From the NCBI RefSeq assembly GCF_030272615.1, contig NC_081408.1, positions 336,998,793 through 337,062,792 of the forward strand: a DNA stretch of 64,000 nt. Reading direction: 5' to 3'. A model generated the notes under the pieces. It did no database searches and was not told the origin of the DNA. It was given only the letters and a program-made list of their open reading frames with translations. Of this stretch, positions 1 through 12,205 are shown piece after piece. A program made the position numbers and the translations under genes. How positions within the stretch are numbered: the first letter of the stretch is position 1; every line of letters starts with the position of its first letter. The stretch is from Cryptomeria japonica (taxonomy: Eukaryota; Streptophyta; Pinopsida; Cupressales; Cupressaceae).

Positions 1-1040
1 ATCCAAGTGCAGGTGTTGAACCAACTCAACACTCCAAAACTTACTTCTAAACCTATCCTAACAGCTTGCAGAGGAAAAGGGAAGAGAGAAATGCTCGAAA
101 TGAAAGGAGGTGATGCACGAAGATAAGAGATGTTTCTCTCCCCACCCGAAATGGCACAAAGAATCAACTGAAATACCCATGAGATGCACAAACTTCAGTT
201 GCATGAATGACCTTAATGCACGTATGGAGGTTAGGACTTGCTTAATGTCAAGAGGGGAGAAGGTTTACACCCGGAAACAGGTTAACACAACATATATGTG
301 AGAGAAAGCCACAAACATACACTTACAATGAAGGTAAGAACACATACACAACACACATAAGCTGAAGGCAAGAATGATGATTTCAATTCATTATAAGGCC
401 AATGGCCAAACTTACAGTTGCAGAAATGCAAGATAAATACAAGTCTTTAAGAGAAGTGAAAGAGCATAGAATAGCTCAAGCCAGGAGGGAGAGAACCCTT
501 TACAATGAGGCATAACAGCCTTATATAGAAAACTGGTCGCATAGGAGAGACCATTGGTCAAGGAAGAGAAGCTTTGACCCTTATGTGTGTGGGGAAATGT
601 CAGTCAGGGAATGTAGGGAAGTGCATGCACCTGACATTGTGTACATGCAAGCAATCTAGCCATACCTTGAAAATGCAATCCCAAGAAAAAAGGTACTTCT
701 GGAAGGTGGATTGCTTGACATTCCAAAGTCAGAGCATGCAGGCATGACATAAGTAACCACAAATAAGCATGGCCCTGTACTTCTCTTGATGGAAATCCTG
801 CAAAATCATTAAATGCACCCTTGTAGCTCCACAAAAGGTGTACAAGTCGCAAGAGTTCTTGGAGCATTAAGACCCTTGAGTGTTGATCACGCCATCTGAA
901 AGAGTTGCAAGCCGGAAGGAAGTTGGAAGACTTCGGAAACACAGGTTACCGAAGTTGGGAAGACTTTGGAAACACGTCACCGAAGTTGGAAAGACTTAGG
1001 CTTAGGATTTCGGGATTCTGGGATTCCGGAGTTCCGGGGT
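1..1040. other. No gene recognised
   Basis: Several short open frames occur here, including a 112-codon one on the minus strand at 604-942. None shows a recognisable domain, and base composition does not change at their borders. The stretch lies directly left of a minisatellite and may belong to an LTR or untranslated part of a decayed retroelement. I could not define borders, so I leave it unassigned. Confidence 0.5.
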
Positions 1041-1345
1041 CAAGGACTTAGGAACTTGGGAACCTCGGGGTTCCAAGGTTGAGGACTTAGGAACATGGGA
1101 ACCTGGGGGTTCCGGGGTTGAGGACTTAGGAACTTGGGAACCTGGGGGTTCCGAGGTTGAGGAAGAGAAAACTTAGCAACTTTGGAACTTGGCGGTTCCG
1201 GAGTTCCAGGGTGGAGGACTTAGGAACTTGGCAACCTGGGGGTTTTGGAGTTCCAAGGAAGAGGACTTAGGAACTTGGGAACCTGGGGGTTCCAAGGTTG
1301 AGGAAGAGAAGACTTAGGAACTTGGGGGTTCCGGAGTTCCGGCAA
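1041..1345. repeat. Minisatellite, about 40-bp unit
   Basis: A degenerate tandem array built on units that read GGACTTAGGAACTTGGGAAC followed by CTGGGGGTTCCGGGGTTGA. Around seven units are seen. Some carry an extra GAAGAGAA insert and some are shortened. Spelling varies by single bases between units, so the array is old enough to have diverged. It is GC-rich compared with the flanks. Confidence 0.85.
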
Positions 1346-2049
1346 GACAACACTTCATACTTCATGATTCCATTGTTTTCTCTTTGATCAACTGAGGCAG
1401 CGCTGGTCCATAGAACATATCTCTAATCGGTTCTCACTGATGGACCAAGGGTGTCATAAAATGACAACATTAACCATACAAGGGGATTAACAATCAGCTA
1501 ACCCTTAATGGTATGAACTTAAAATTCCCATCAAATATAAACCCAAATAAACTGTTTGTAAATAAAATGCATAACAGAAATTTAAAATCAAGAAGGAGAA
1601 CCACATACTCACAAGAAAATAGACACAACTTGGCATTCCATCAATTTTGTATATAGTTTGGCAGAGTTTCAGCAACAATTCTTTTTACTTCTTACAAAAT
1701 AGGAGAGAACTAGCCCCCTTTATATAGGCTTTTAAAATTTGAATGAATGGCCAACACTTAACTAAACAAGTGGCCCAGATTCATCCATACAATATGTCTA
1801 CTCATGCCTAGTAAATATGGAGCTTACCTCCCAACTAACTTAACAACCACTAGCCATAAAGTTGTCCCAAAAAGTGCATAGCATGGAGCTCAAAAATAGA
1901 AAAGAGTACTTTGGTAGTTGGGGAGAAATAACTAACTTTAGGTACTGACTTTTGTCATCCCAAAGTAGATATTTCCCTTTTTCTAATAAAAACTCATCTT
2001 CACCTTTTTAAGTACTTTTTACAAATATCTCGGCCTACAGCTTGCTTTG
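1346..2049. other. Non-coding stretch with two hairpins; possible LTR edge
   Basis: No gene is seen. A hairpin pairs TGGTCCAT (1404-1411) with ATGGACCA (1440-1447), with an inner stem AGAAC (1412-1416) with GTTCT (1430-1434). Next to it TGTCAT (1452-1457) pairs with ATGACA (1461-1466) around a 3-base loop. On the minus strand the second palindrome reads TGTCATTTTATGACA, which would suit an LTR start. I saw no matching second LTR, so that reading stays tentative. Confidence 0.4.
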
Positions 2050-2323
2050 CCCGAACATACCCCTGGAACCTTAAGCAGATGACATATTTCTTGAAGAAGA
2101 GGAATAGGTGGATTATTCATCTGGAAGTCGACGTCTACACAATGATTGTTTGTCTTTCCTATCTGCTACAGCTAGTCAATTTTGTTGGTCTCAAAATCCC
2201 ATATTGTTGCACGTAGCTTATTGGCGAACTCTATATCATTTTTGGTATATGGAGTTCCATCATTTTTCAGTTGGTCTTTCCAGCATATTTTCATCTCGTC
2301 ACACTCCATCTCAAGCTTCCAAT

Positions 2324-3646
2324 TAGAGTTTCGTGACTCGCGGCGAGTCACGCGAGTCAGCAGGCCAGGTGACCCCTGCCGGGTCACGGTGACCCTGACC
2401 CGGGCTAGGACGGGTCAGGGGGCGTGACTCGCCGAGTCAGGCGAGTCACTCCCTGACTCGCCGAGTCCGAGGGTCGTGACCTGGCCGGTGTTTAAAGATA
2501 GGACCACACGTTTTGATGTTTTATGCGTTAGGATTTGGGTCCACATGCTTGATTAGACCTACCCTATCTCCATGCTACCCCTTTCAAGTCCACATGTCTC
2601 AACTTTTGATACCTCACACGCTTCAAACTAGGACCCCTTTGTGCATTAGATCTTCCCTATTTGCTTGAGCGGGTATTTTATCTTTAATTGCACAAGCTAG
2701 GGTGCATTTTTGTGCCTCATTTGCACAAGGTGGCGGCATTTGACCATGTAATTGCACAAAGATGGCGGAAATTTCATGCTTGTATGCACAACTTGGGTGG
2801 AAATTTGAGGTTTGATTGCACAAATTGGGTGGCAAATTGAGGTTTATTTGCACAAGTTTCCATGCTAGAGCGTAGACTTCCATTTGCACAAAATCAGGCG
2901 ACTTTTCATCATGTAATTGCACAACATTGGTGGTTGTCTCTTCTTCATTTGCAGAAAGTGAAATCGCTAAGGTGGCATTTGGAGCTTCATTTGGAGCACA
3001 AAGTGAAAGAGCTATGATCCTGCCATCCTAAAAAAGTGTAGTCAAAAAAACAAAAGCAAAATAACATTTTTTAATGATTTTTTTTGCCATTTCCCTTTCT
3101 TATAACCCTAAAAGGGATTGGCTCGGCAGACAGAGAGGTTGAGGTTGTGGCTATGGCAGAGGAGGAGGATAGAGCACGATTAGGCACAACACCTATGGCT
3201 ACTCAGACTGGCACATCACAGGCAGAGACTATGGCTACTCAGTCATCCAGGACCTACCTTAGACGTCTTTCTAGGAGGCAGATAGACGAGGCTGAGCCAG
3301 AGCTTGAGCCATAGACTTGTTTTTGTTTACACTTTACAGTTACATATGTTTGGGAACATTTGAAGTCATGGATTTTATATACATTGGACAATATTTATAA
3401 CTCTATATATCTATGTTTTCTAATTCCTTCAGCTACAATTTACATTTATATGCATGTGATGGATGTATGTTTATGTATGTGATCAAATTAGCTTCTATTT
3501 AATGATGTTATAGTGTCTTTAAGCTTAATTCAATAATGGGTGTATGAAACAAGTTTTAAATCGTTAAAAATCTCTAAATTTCAAGGGTTTTCTTATTTTG
3601 CCAAGTCATTGCTAAGTCCAAGCCGAGTCCGAGTCTGGGAACTTTG
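2324..3646 (+). mobile_element. hAT transposon derivative with 8-bp TSD
   Basis: The ends are supported by an 8-bp direct repeat CTTCCAAT at 2316-2323 and 3647-3654. The left end reads TAGAGTTTCGTGACTCG and the inverted right end CAAAGTTCCCAGACTCG, matching at 12 of 17 positions. The YARAG start and 8-bp duplication are hAT hallmarks. Inside the left end is a very GC-rich block (about 2331-2482) full of GACTCG/CGAGTC words, many of them palindromic. An open frame at 3084-3314 on the plus strand, ending in the acidic tail DEAEPELEP, could be the last part of a transposase gene. No BED, DUF659 or hATC motif remains, so this is an internally deleted, non-autonomous copy. Confidence 0.8.
2640..2935. 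repeat. Subterminal TTGCACAA repeats inside the hAT derivative
   Basis: The word TTGCACAA or a one-base variant recurs about every 50-60 bases, often followed by GGTGG or GTGGC. Clusters of short repeats near hAT ends commonly serve as transposase binding sites, so this may be a subterminal binding region. That role is inferred from position only. Confidence 0.5.
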
Positions 3647-6600
3647 CTTCCAATCACTAATCAAATTCTGCAAGACCTCTCTACAAAAGGTCTCGACACT
3701 GAGCAGGGTTGTTTCACATTCTTCCCATCCCTCACTGATGAGGTCCACAATGTTGCTCTTCACTTCCAAAATCCAACACTAGTTTTCAAAGGTGCTGAAA
3801 TCATGAGGCCCGAGGATCTGTTGTACTGTGGGAATCCGAGAATGGGTCCAAAATAATGCCCAGATGATGGGGAGCAACGTATCAACTGTTTTCCGAAACT
3901 CCTCAACTTCACCCCTAATGGACTGCACCATTTGGTAGGCCTACTTCACGTCCAACCTCATGCTAGTCACATCCTCCAGTACCGGATTCCCTGTCCGTGT
4001 TATATCTTCAATTTATTCTTTGGTTGCCTTGGCTGTGTCCCGCACACTCTCAAATTCAGTAGTTGTTTTTTGTGCTAAGGCTACAGGAGGGACATAGGCC
4101 TCACTTGTGTGTTGCAACAGTTTCAGTATGTGATCTATATAATTTTCAGCTTGCTCTGCTCGAGTCTTATACATTTCTCTCCACTATCATCCTTTCCATT
4201 TGGCTTAGTATTGTATCCACGGAGTCTTTGAATTCTTCCACCTCCTGCCTTTTAGTCGCCCTTCCCATTGGGATTGACATAACATTATAATCAGCCAGTG
4301 TGATCTTTTCAACTAATTTGCCTTCTGGTGGAGCAGCGATGTGTATTATCTGGTCCTTCTGAGCATCCTTGGTCACCTTGGAATAGGTCCTTGGCTTCTT
4401 TTTTTCTTTAACCAAAGGTTCCCCTATTCGAGAGAAACGGTCTTTGAGGCTTATAGGTGGCCTTATCGTGGTTTTCTTTTGGGCTCGAGCCTACAACCAC
4501 TTAGGAGGGATGGATTGTCTTGAAGTGACAACTACCTCCTTGCTTTGCTCTGCTAAAGCAGCAGCTGATTCATTTTCTACCCTTGGTTGACTAGTCAAGG
4601 AAAAGGGTTGATTTCCTTTTGCATCCCGTTCTTTTCCTATGGCTGCGTTCTCTCTAACTTCACTCAGCAACTGTTGAGGGATCTCAAGCTCCTGTTGTCC
4701 TTCGTCGCTAGGGAGGTCTTTGTCCTTATCATCCTCCTTATCATTATCTTTACCTTCATTCTTTTCAGCTGATTTCTCATTCTCTCTATCACCTTCTTTT
4801 TCCTGCTCTTCCTATTCGACATCCTCCTTGTTCTGTCCTATATCAGGCCAGATTTCCCCCTCTTCAATTTGATTCTCGGACTTGTTCAGATCGATGATCT
4901 ACACCTCCTGTTCTTGCGTGATAGGCTCTTCTTGATCTGTTGTTTCGAGGACAGCTGAATCTATTTGTAGCGTGGGAGGGGTAGGTTGGCATTCTACTTC
5001 GGTCACATCCTCTACTACATTGACATCTTCTAGCGAAGCGGCAACAAATGGTCTCCTTACCGTTAACTTCTTTCAAGCATGAGCCTCTGGTGACTAGCTT
5101 TTGTTCTTTCTAGACCTTTCAAACGCCCTTGACCCCTTACTGACCTTTGCCTTTTTCCTTTCCTTTTCAGGCTTCTTTTCTCCTCCTTGTGCTGCACTTG
5201 ATGCCTCGTCCTCTCTTGGTGAGTGGGATTCAGGGTCTCCCATCAGGTTGTAAGTGAATTGTACCCCTTCACGAGTTAGTTCCTCTACGTCGATTTCTCC
5301 AAGCATCTATGTGCCTCTTGGGGCCTTCCATTATGATTTCTAAACTGGTGATTGGATCCTAACAAATTGATGGAAGCAGGGGGCGATCCTTTACGACATC
5401 ATAAGCTTGGTGTTGTATGCAGACTCCATAGTCAAGTAGCTGGTTCGAGACTTGGGTATACTCTTAAGTCCTGATTTGATGCAAATTGAGCCTAGAGTAC
5501 TCCCTCTTGCGGACCTCAAAATCATTAGTGTAGCTAGCCCAGTAATCTTCTATGTTCATTTTATGCCTGTAGTGGCAGCCATAAGCTTTACATCCTAGTC
5601 TAGTAGGATCAAAACCTTTTCTGTGGGAATGTTCTTGTAGGCTGTATGATGCCAATTCTTCAATCGACTGCTCATCTTGTGCAGGGGTTTTGAAGTATAT
5701 GTCATTGTCCCCTATTGCCATTGGGAAGGAGACCTCTGAAATTTATTGTTCCTGAGAACTTGTCTAGCCGCATGTGCTTGCCTTGCGACCTCTAGGAGCG
5801 CCATCTTATCAGTGGGATACCTTGGGAGTCTATAGGGAGAGCCCTCAAAGCCTAAGATTCTCAAATAAGAGAATCAGGGAAACTGAATGAACCAAGTCCC
5901 ATACTTCCATATTAGTGCAATTGCTTGCTTAGACAACCTTTGTTCTTTGCTGCAATCCCTCTTGCATAGTCCTAACCATCTGCATGGTGAAGGCATCGTT
6001 CATGCACTCATACTTGCCTACTGCATATGCTATATTGTTTTTCTCCCTTTGACTTATGTTGTAGAAATGTAGTTGAAGGTAGCCATCGTACACTTCTATC
6101 TGGTTTGGCCTATTTCCAATATCACCTAGGCAGATTAATCCCGACAATCTAGGATGTCGTGCAAACATATACACCATAAAAGAGGACATGGTGGAGTACC
6201 TCTTCTTTGCAACCTGAGTTAGTTGTATATGAATGTTATCACTAATAATTTGAGCCCAGTCAAACTTGATTTTCCCTACAAAGACCTCCTCTGCATAATA
6301 AAACATCCACTCTTCAAACAGATTGGAGTGGGGCAATCCTATGACGTGACTAAGCAAGGTGACCATGTCCCCATATTCCTCATTGAATTCACTCATATAC
6401 ACCTTCTTAAGGGTCCTATTGCTGTGAGGTCTTTTTCTTTAAACCAATTGTCGTTCATTTTACTCTTGCACTTAGTGGGACTTTGATCATATGCGGCCTG
6501 AGCCTCCTCCAGTGTTACTACAATTGCCTCCTCATGCATTGGAATGTCGAAAGCCTCCCCAATGGCCTTGGGACTGAAATCTGCTATCACTGTCTCGTTC

Positions 6601-6948
6601 ACAAACATCACCTTATCATCAGGCTTGTAGTGTTTGGAGCTTTCTACAACGAACTCATAATTCCGAATGGCTTGTGGGAATCTTGTGGCCTGTGCAACTC
6701 CACTCTCTACCATCCTCTTTTCTCTCCAGTGGGCGTTTGCAGCATACACTCTCTAAACTGTTGGATGTCAATATGCCCAAAATTTGGATCCCCCACATTC
6801 TCCCAACTACTTTGAACCTTAGAGTTTGGCAGCAACCCCTTATATTCGCAGTTCATTTTCTCCAACTTCAGGGGTTCTTAGTCTTAGATGTTTGGGACGT
6901 TCCTGGTGCTTCAAGTGCCTTAGAGGACTCAGCCACCTTGGGAGGCAT

Positions 6949-7799
6949 CTACCCTACACACCAGGACATGAATTACAAGGCGGTTTCAAGAGCATAAATG
7001 AGGTTAGGAAATTAGAATCAAAATCATCATCAAAGAAACAACATAACAATGTGGTTGTGAAATTTGAAAAAAAATGTTGCAACATTGTTCTAGTTTTCCA
7101 GTTTTGTTGTATGGCTAGGAATCTTGGTTTTGGCACTGCCATAAGTTTAAACTTTGTTGGCTTGGCGTATTTTTCGATTTTGGACTTGTTTTATCAAAAT
7201 ATGGGTAGATTTTTTGGCATTAATAAATCTATTTGAGCAATGTTTTGAAATTTATAATCTTGGCTGCAAACCCCAAAAATTCTCCAAACTGAAATCTTCA
7301 AAGCATATTGTCAGGTTTTGGCAATGCTGATACAACTTAGGGTTTGACCTACAAATCATACACACTCCTAGGATTTTTAAATTGATCACACCATTGTCAT
7401 TTCAGAGGGAAAAACTTATTTGCAGCCATGATTGAAAATGAATACCAAGAATGCTAAAACGTTTAGCTGGTCATCTGACTGGAGAGATCTCTATCTGGAA
7501 ACGTGCCCTTGCAATGCCAAGCAAATCACACAACTCTTGCCCGCACTAGCCTTTAGGAATGATGTGATTGCTTCAAAGAGCATACAACTCTTGCTCCTCT
7601 TTAATGCCTAAGAGTTGTTACCTTAGGGCGATTTGACACTGCCTTGACATAACTCTCGGCGAATTATGGAAGTGTTTTGGCATATGCTTTGAACAAAAAC
7701 TCGACCCTCCCCCTTAAGTTGCGTTTGATGTCCTTTTTATCTGATTTTCTGCATGATTGGCGCCTTCGAGGTTTTAGCAGCAAAAAAAGGAAGTGAATG
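6949..7799. other. No gene recognised
   Basis: An AT-rich stretch upstream of the decayed minus-strand ORF. Open frames here (for example 6826-7236 on the plus strand) overlap the N terminus of that ORF or lack any domain. It could hold the 5' region of the unknown element on the minus strand, or the start of the LTR of element D on the plus strand. I found no defined border. Confidence 0.4.
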
Positions 7800-8770
7800 C
7801 AAGAAGGCGCTTCACCTCATTCACGTCAAATGCCTATTAATCTACTTTGACTAGCGCCACAACCTTTTGGCATATGATTCAGCGAATGAAGAACTTCTGT
7901 CAAATCAAGGATAATTTCGGCGTTATGATGCGAAATAATGGAAGGCACATGTTTTAAAACTAATTTCCTCCCTTTGCTTTCAAGTTCATTTATACTATTC
8001 GATACAACCATCGATGTAAGCTCGGCTTTTTTTTGGCTTTTTAGAAGGTGAAATGAAAAGTGTGTTCTACGTTTTGATTGAAGCATGCAAACTTTATCAA
8101 ACCCCCTTAAAGTTTATGTTATTTAACGCCTAGTCAAGTAAGGGGAAAGTTCGACTAATGGAGGTCGAACTGCAAAGAAGTGCTTCACTTTAATAACATA
8201 ATGACCAAGCTTCACCCCCTCCCTCTATTTTTATTAAGCATTTCGGTGCTTTTTTTGGCGATTTCGAAGGGAAATAAAACACTTTTGGCTCAAACCCCCT
8301 AAAGTTTATGTTATTCATTTGACTCCCTCTGCAGAATTTTGGCGATCTTAAGGCAAAGTAAATGTGCCTTATGCTTTGAAACACGTGAACTTTTTCGAGC
8401 CTCCCATTTGCTCAACTTAACACTTAGCCACATCAAGGAAACAAATCGGTGAATAGTGGCGAAAGTGTAAAAAGGCACCCCACCTTTTTACAATATAATA
8501 ACTTTGTTTTAAATCAGCCCAACGATGCAAACCTTTCTCTCACATCGGCTTCTTTTCGGCCTTTGAAGGCAAATTTGAAATGTCCATGCAAGGTCCCTTT
8601 TGGAGTTTACAACTTCGCCAAACCCGACTTTGGCCTAACTCTGCCCCTTTTTGGGTGATTTGAAGGTGAAAAGAAAATGATGTTTGCCTACGCCTTTGGT
8701 GCAAGTGCAAGATTATATGCCTTTTGCTTTGACCTTTCATTGGACTTGCTCGATCTTTCTTCCGCATAAC
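7800..8770. repeat. Diverged internal repeats, probable LTR sequence of element D
   Basis: Related segments recur at irregular spacing. A word like CCCCCTTAAAGTTTATGTTATT is seen near 8102 and again near 8297. A block of the form GGC-TTT-GAAGGTGAAA-GAAAA recurs near 8040, 8260, 8340, 8560 and 8660. The stretch lies upstream of a primer-binding site in the right orientation to be the 5' LTR of element D. No partner LTR is in the window, so the outer border cannot be set. Confidence 0.4.
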
Positions 8771-9334
8771 TTCGACAACTTTATCAAGACTCTATAGAAA
8801 CAAATCTTTATACCTAAGCCTCTTCCTCTTTTAGCGAGCAAACTCCATTTAGTATGATTAAAACTGGATTTTATGCTCCTTGTTTTTGTTTGAAGACCAA
8901 GAGTGAAAGGGAGATATGCAGATGGCCTTATACAAGCACATTTTTGAGAGACCCTCCTTTCACACTCTTTCTTGCTGAGACACTATTGCACTGGCATTGA
9001 GGTCAAAACACACAACCATGAAATGCCCCCCTGAAATTTATATTGAAATCTCTTTGCAAGCATTGGTCATTTCAGTATGGCCTGCATTCTACCAACTTTT
9101 GAAATCATGACCTAAGCATCGTCTCTTGAACCCTACAGCTTCCTGGGGATCCTAATCTCTCTTTTTGCTTCCTACTCTGGCATCCTAACAAAACTCCTAC
9201 TCAAGGCCTCGACAAGCGAACAACCAAAGGGGGTCCCTGTCAACGACGGGGAGTGTGTGCAAGGCACAACACATACCTTATTTGGGAATTCTAAGATAAA
9301 ATTAGAGTAAAGTCTCAATAGGGGACATTACAAT

Positions 9335-9346
9335 TGGTATCAGAGC
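9335..9346 (+). promoter_or_regulatory. Primer-binding site of LTR retrotransposon D (tRNA-Met type)
   Basis: TGGTATCAGAGC is the standard plant primer-binding site complementary to the 3' end of initiator methionine tRNA. It follows ACATTACA, a plausible LTR end in CA, and comes 33 bases before a gag start codon. This fixes element D as a plus-strand LTR retrotransposon whose 5' LTR ends near 9332. Confidence 0.85.
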
Positions 9347-9378
9347 ATTCCTTCCTACCATTTTGTGAAAGGTAGTTA

Positions 9379-10410
9379 ATGCAACCTAATCAAAGGGCTC
9401 AAAAGGCTTTAGAAAGAGAAAGAAGGAAACTTGCATCCATCAATAATCATACAACTAGCAACGACATGAGCAAACAAATGGGCAATGAATTGATGACCCT
9501 CACTCAAGTTCTTATGGAGCAAAACAAAAGAACAACCCAACTTCTCCTCCAAACAACCCAAAACATGAATAACACTAATTGTAGGCCCAACCAAAACAAT
9601 GGGAGGGATAAAAAATAACAACCCAACAAGGGTATCATCACCTAGACCAACAATACCCCTTTTCCTACCTCGGGAAGAAGACATGATGGAGGAAGAAGCA
9701 AACAATCAACCCATTGTGGAAGAAATTTTGCAAGTCTACGACACATTCATGGGTCCAAATGGTGGACACCAACCTTGCACTTCACCCCATGACAAAAGAG
9801 CATGCCATAAAATTTGTTGTACTCTGCTTGGAAGGAACAACCCATAATTGGTGGCATCATGGCCTTATTACCCAAGGTCACCAACACATTACAACCTATG
9901 ATGAGTTCACCCAAAAACTCATCCAAAGGTTTGATCAAAAACATCCCGAATGCTACTTTAAAGAACTAACACAACGAAAGCAACAAATAAACCATAGAGG
10001 AGTATGTCACTAAATTCCAAAATTTTCCATTATGGTACTAGAAGTATCTCAAAGTAGACTAACTTAATATTTGTTGAAGGATTAAAGGACTCGATCTGTG
10101 GCTTAGTAAGCTCCCTCGATCCTACATCTCTTAAGGATGCAATCCAAAAGGTACTAAAGCCAGATATCATACACAAAGGACAAATACCATACAAGGAATC
10201 AACCTAATCCTCCTCTATCTTTCAATGAAATAAAGGAGCTCATAAACAAAGGACTATGTTTCCAATGTAAGAGAAAATGGGAACATGGAAATGATTGTAA
10301 TCGAGAAAGACTTAAAAGATGACAAGAAGACCCAAAAGAAAAAGGTTTGTGCTTCAAATGCAATGAAGAATGGAGGCTAGGACACATGTGGAAGCCAAAT
10401 ACATAATATA
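9379..10410 (+). pseudogene. gag relic of Ty3-type retrotransposon D
   Basis: This is the remains of a capsid/nucleocapsid gene. The start Met at 9379 follows the primer site closely. Coding runs through 9379-9618, shifts frame to 9714-10013, and continues in fragments to about 10410. The segment with EGTTHNWWHHGL and TYDEFTQKLIQRFDQ matches the retrotransposon gag capsid pattern. Near the end two cysteine clusters, LCFQCKRKWEHGNDC and LCFKCNEEWRLGH, are zinc-knuckle-like. The second lacks its last Cys. No protease, RT or integrase follows, so the element is truncated after gag. At least one frameshift and several stops make it dead. The primer type and knuckle spelling differ from elements A, B and C, so D is a separate lineage. 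Confidence 0.75.
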
Positions 10411-10629
10411 GAGGCAATGTCTGACGAAGAAGGAAAAGGAAATCCAAGTAAGAAAACAAGACAGGATGATGAAGATTTTAAAAGCATCCAATCAAAAGAA
10501 GAAAGGACATTAAACAAGTGGAGCTTTGTGGAGGAGCCAATCTAGTAGTTACGGTGCCCTTACATCCTCAAGACCTATTGGACATATTAAGCAAATGTTT
10601 GAAGCATATTGGAGCAAATTTATGAAACA

Positions 10630-10861
10630 CCAATAAGCATATCGGAACCAAAAGGATGGGATTAGGCCCTCTTTCCAGTTCAAAATGGATTGTGAGCAGA
10701 AAGATGGGGTTAGGCCCACTTTCTCGCTCAAAATGGATCATGAGCAGAAAGATGAGTCTAGGCCTATTTTTTGGCTCAAAATGGATTATGAGCAAATAGA
10801 TGGGGGTTAGGCACACTTTCTGGCTCAAAATGGATTATGAGCAGAAAGATGGGGTTAGGCA
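10630..10861. repeat. Minisatellite, about 58-60-bp unit
   Basis: Four to five tandem units with the core GATGGGGTTAGGC, then CACTTTCTGGCTCAAAATGG, then ATTATGAGCAGAAA. The array ends at 10861 where the sequence changes character. It sits just downstream of the gag relic of element D, so it may mark the deletion point at which the rest of that element was lost. Confidence 0.85.
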
Positions 10862-11276
10862 AAACTTAGAACACAGAAGATTATGACAAGCATCTTAATC
10901 TTATGATTTGAGATTAAAAAATAAATGCTGTAAGTAAACTTAACTAGATGTGAAAAGGACCCAAGAGGGTAACTAGTTAGAGTAAAACCTTGTTCATAAA
11001 TCTCCTGCATACTTTTCAGTGGCAATTTATTTTAAATCTTCCATTAGCTCATGACTAAGACTGTATATTAATTAAGCAGTAGTGTGAAATATTTAACGGG
11101 GACACAACCCAGCTTCAATGTGAGTTTTTTAAGTAGATCAATTTTCTTGGTGTGCTTCGAATTAAATCCTATAATTTGTTCATTTTCTTGATTCAGAAAT
11201 GTATGGTATTATGAAATGAAGTTTTATTACCAGGGAACTGTTTCTTTATATCTGATTAACCTGTATTTCTTTCCAG

Positions 11277-11368
11277 TAACAGCAGCTCGATCCTTGCAAC
11301 ATACAAGCGAATCAACTTTGGATGAAGGTGATACAATTGGATTGGCAGCAGTTAATACAGCTTTCTAA
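11277..11368 (+). other. Possible terminal exon of an unknown gene fragment
   Basis: A good splice-acceptor-like tract (TTTCTTTCCAG, ending at 11276) leads into an open 30-codon frame that ends at a TAA at 11366-11368. The predicted tail includes SESTLDEGDTIGLAAVNTAF. I do not recognise the protein and see no convincing upstream exon. It may be a captured or leftover host gene fragment, or chance. Confidence 0.25.
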
Positions 11369-12205
11369 CTGAAGATTTCATTGGCATTAATACATGTAAA
11401 TGACAAATTTTTGATAGTCTATTGTATTTTGTAGTATTGGGTATTGAATCATTTGTAATATGAGCTGTACTATTAAGACAAGATCTCAACTCGTGATTTA
11501 GCAAAGGAACAATCATTGTCATCAAAATAGTAAATGTATTGGGTGAGTTGATTAGTCTCGTGGGCAAGTGAATGAAATTCAAAATTTGATGTGCATGTGC
11601 GAGATCAAAGATTTAATGTAAATGGACCAGTGTCAGAATTTGAGAGCTGCTTTTTTTAATAGTAAGTATATTTTATTAATTACATCAGAGCAAGCCAAAA
11701 TGTTAGAGGTATGAACACCCAAAAATTGCATTTGGTATAATTCAAATCCTGAGCATTTTTACAGCAAGGCGATAATCCATGTAATCAGCGTCATCAGTTA
11801 ATAAAGTTTTCTTAATAAAGGTTTAATGGGCATTAATCCATGTAAATGATAAATTTTGATAGACCATTGTATTTTGTAGTATGGAATATTTGTATTGTGA
11901 GTTGTACTATTAAGACAAGATCTCAACTCATGATTTAGGGAAGGCACAATCAGTGTCATCAAAATAGTAAATTTATTGGAAGAGTTGATTACTCTCATAT
12001 GATTAAGCAATTGAAATTCAAAATTCAATGTGCATGTGTGAAATTAAACAACTTATGTAAATGGAACAGTTCAGAATTTGAGAGTTGTTTTTTCTAATTG
12101 TAGGAATATATTCTATTTATTATGCAGGAAGACGTCAAGATGAAATGCAGAGTATGAACATTCAAAAATTACATTTGGTAGAATTCAAATTCTCCGCATA
12201 ACTAC
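11349..12205. repeat. Tandem duplication, period about 446 bp
   Basis: The copy from 11349 is repeated from 11795. Shared words include GACAAGATCTCAACTC, GTCATCAAAATAGTAAAT and TCAGAATTTGAGAG, in the same order and spacing. Small gaps and many substitutions separate the copies, so the duplication is old. The first copy begins inside the possible terminal exon at 11277-11368. Confidence 0.8.

Larger units (their letters stand above)
2050..6948 (-). pseudogene. Decayed large ORF of unknown function, split by a hAT insertion
   Basis: I do not recognise this protein. A plausible start Met is at 6948-6946, giving an N terminus that begins MPPKVAESSK. Coding pieces follow in several frames: 6749-6393 and 6402-5929 (overlapping frames, so a frameshift), 5721-5464, 5306-5094, 4415-4167, about 3860-3655, and 2323-2172. 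The first pieces (about 280 residues) look globular, with a segment reading VIADFSPKAIGEAFDIP. That loosely recalls plant transposon-encoded proteins of the Transposase_32 type, which is inference only. The middle (about 5080-4600) is rich in Glu, Lys and Asp and probably disordered. The reading frame continues across the 2324-3646 hAT element through codons for S-D-W-K-L-E-M, so the two flanks were one gene before the insertion. Several in-frame stops show it is dead. It is probably an accessory ORF of a retroelement rather than a host gene. Confidence 0.55.

Noticed and set aside
604-942. 112-codon minus-strand frame as a gene
   Set aside because: No domain, no splice or promoter support, and it lies in probable non-coding repeat DNA.
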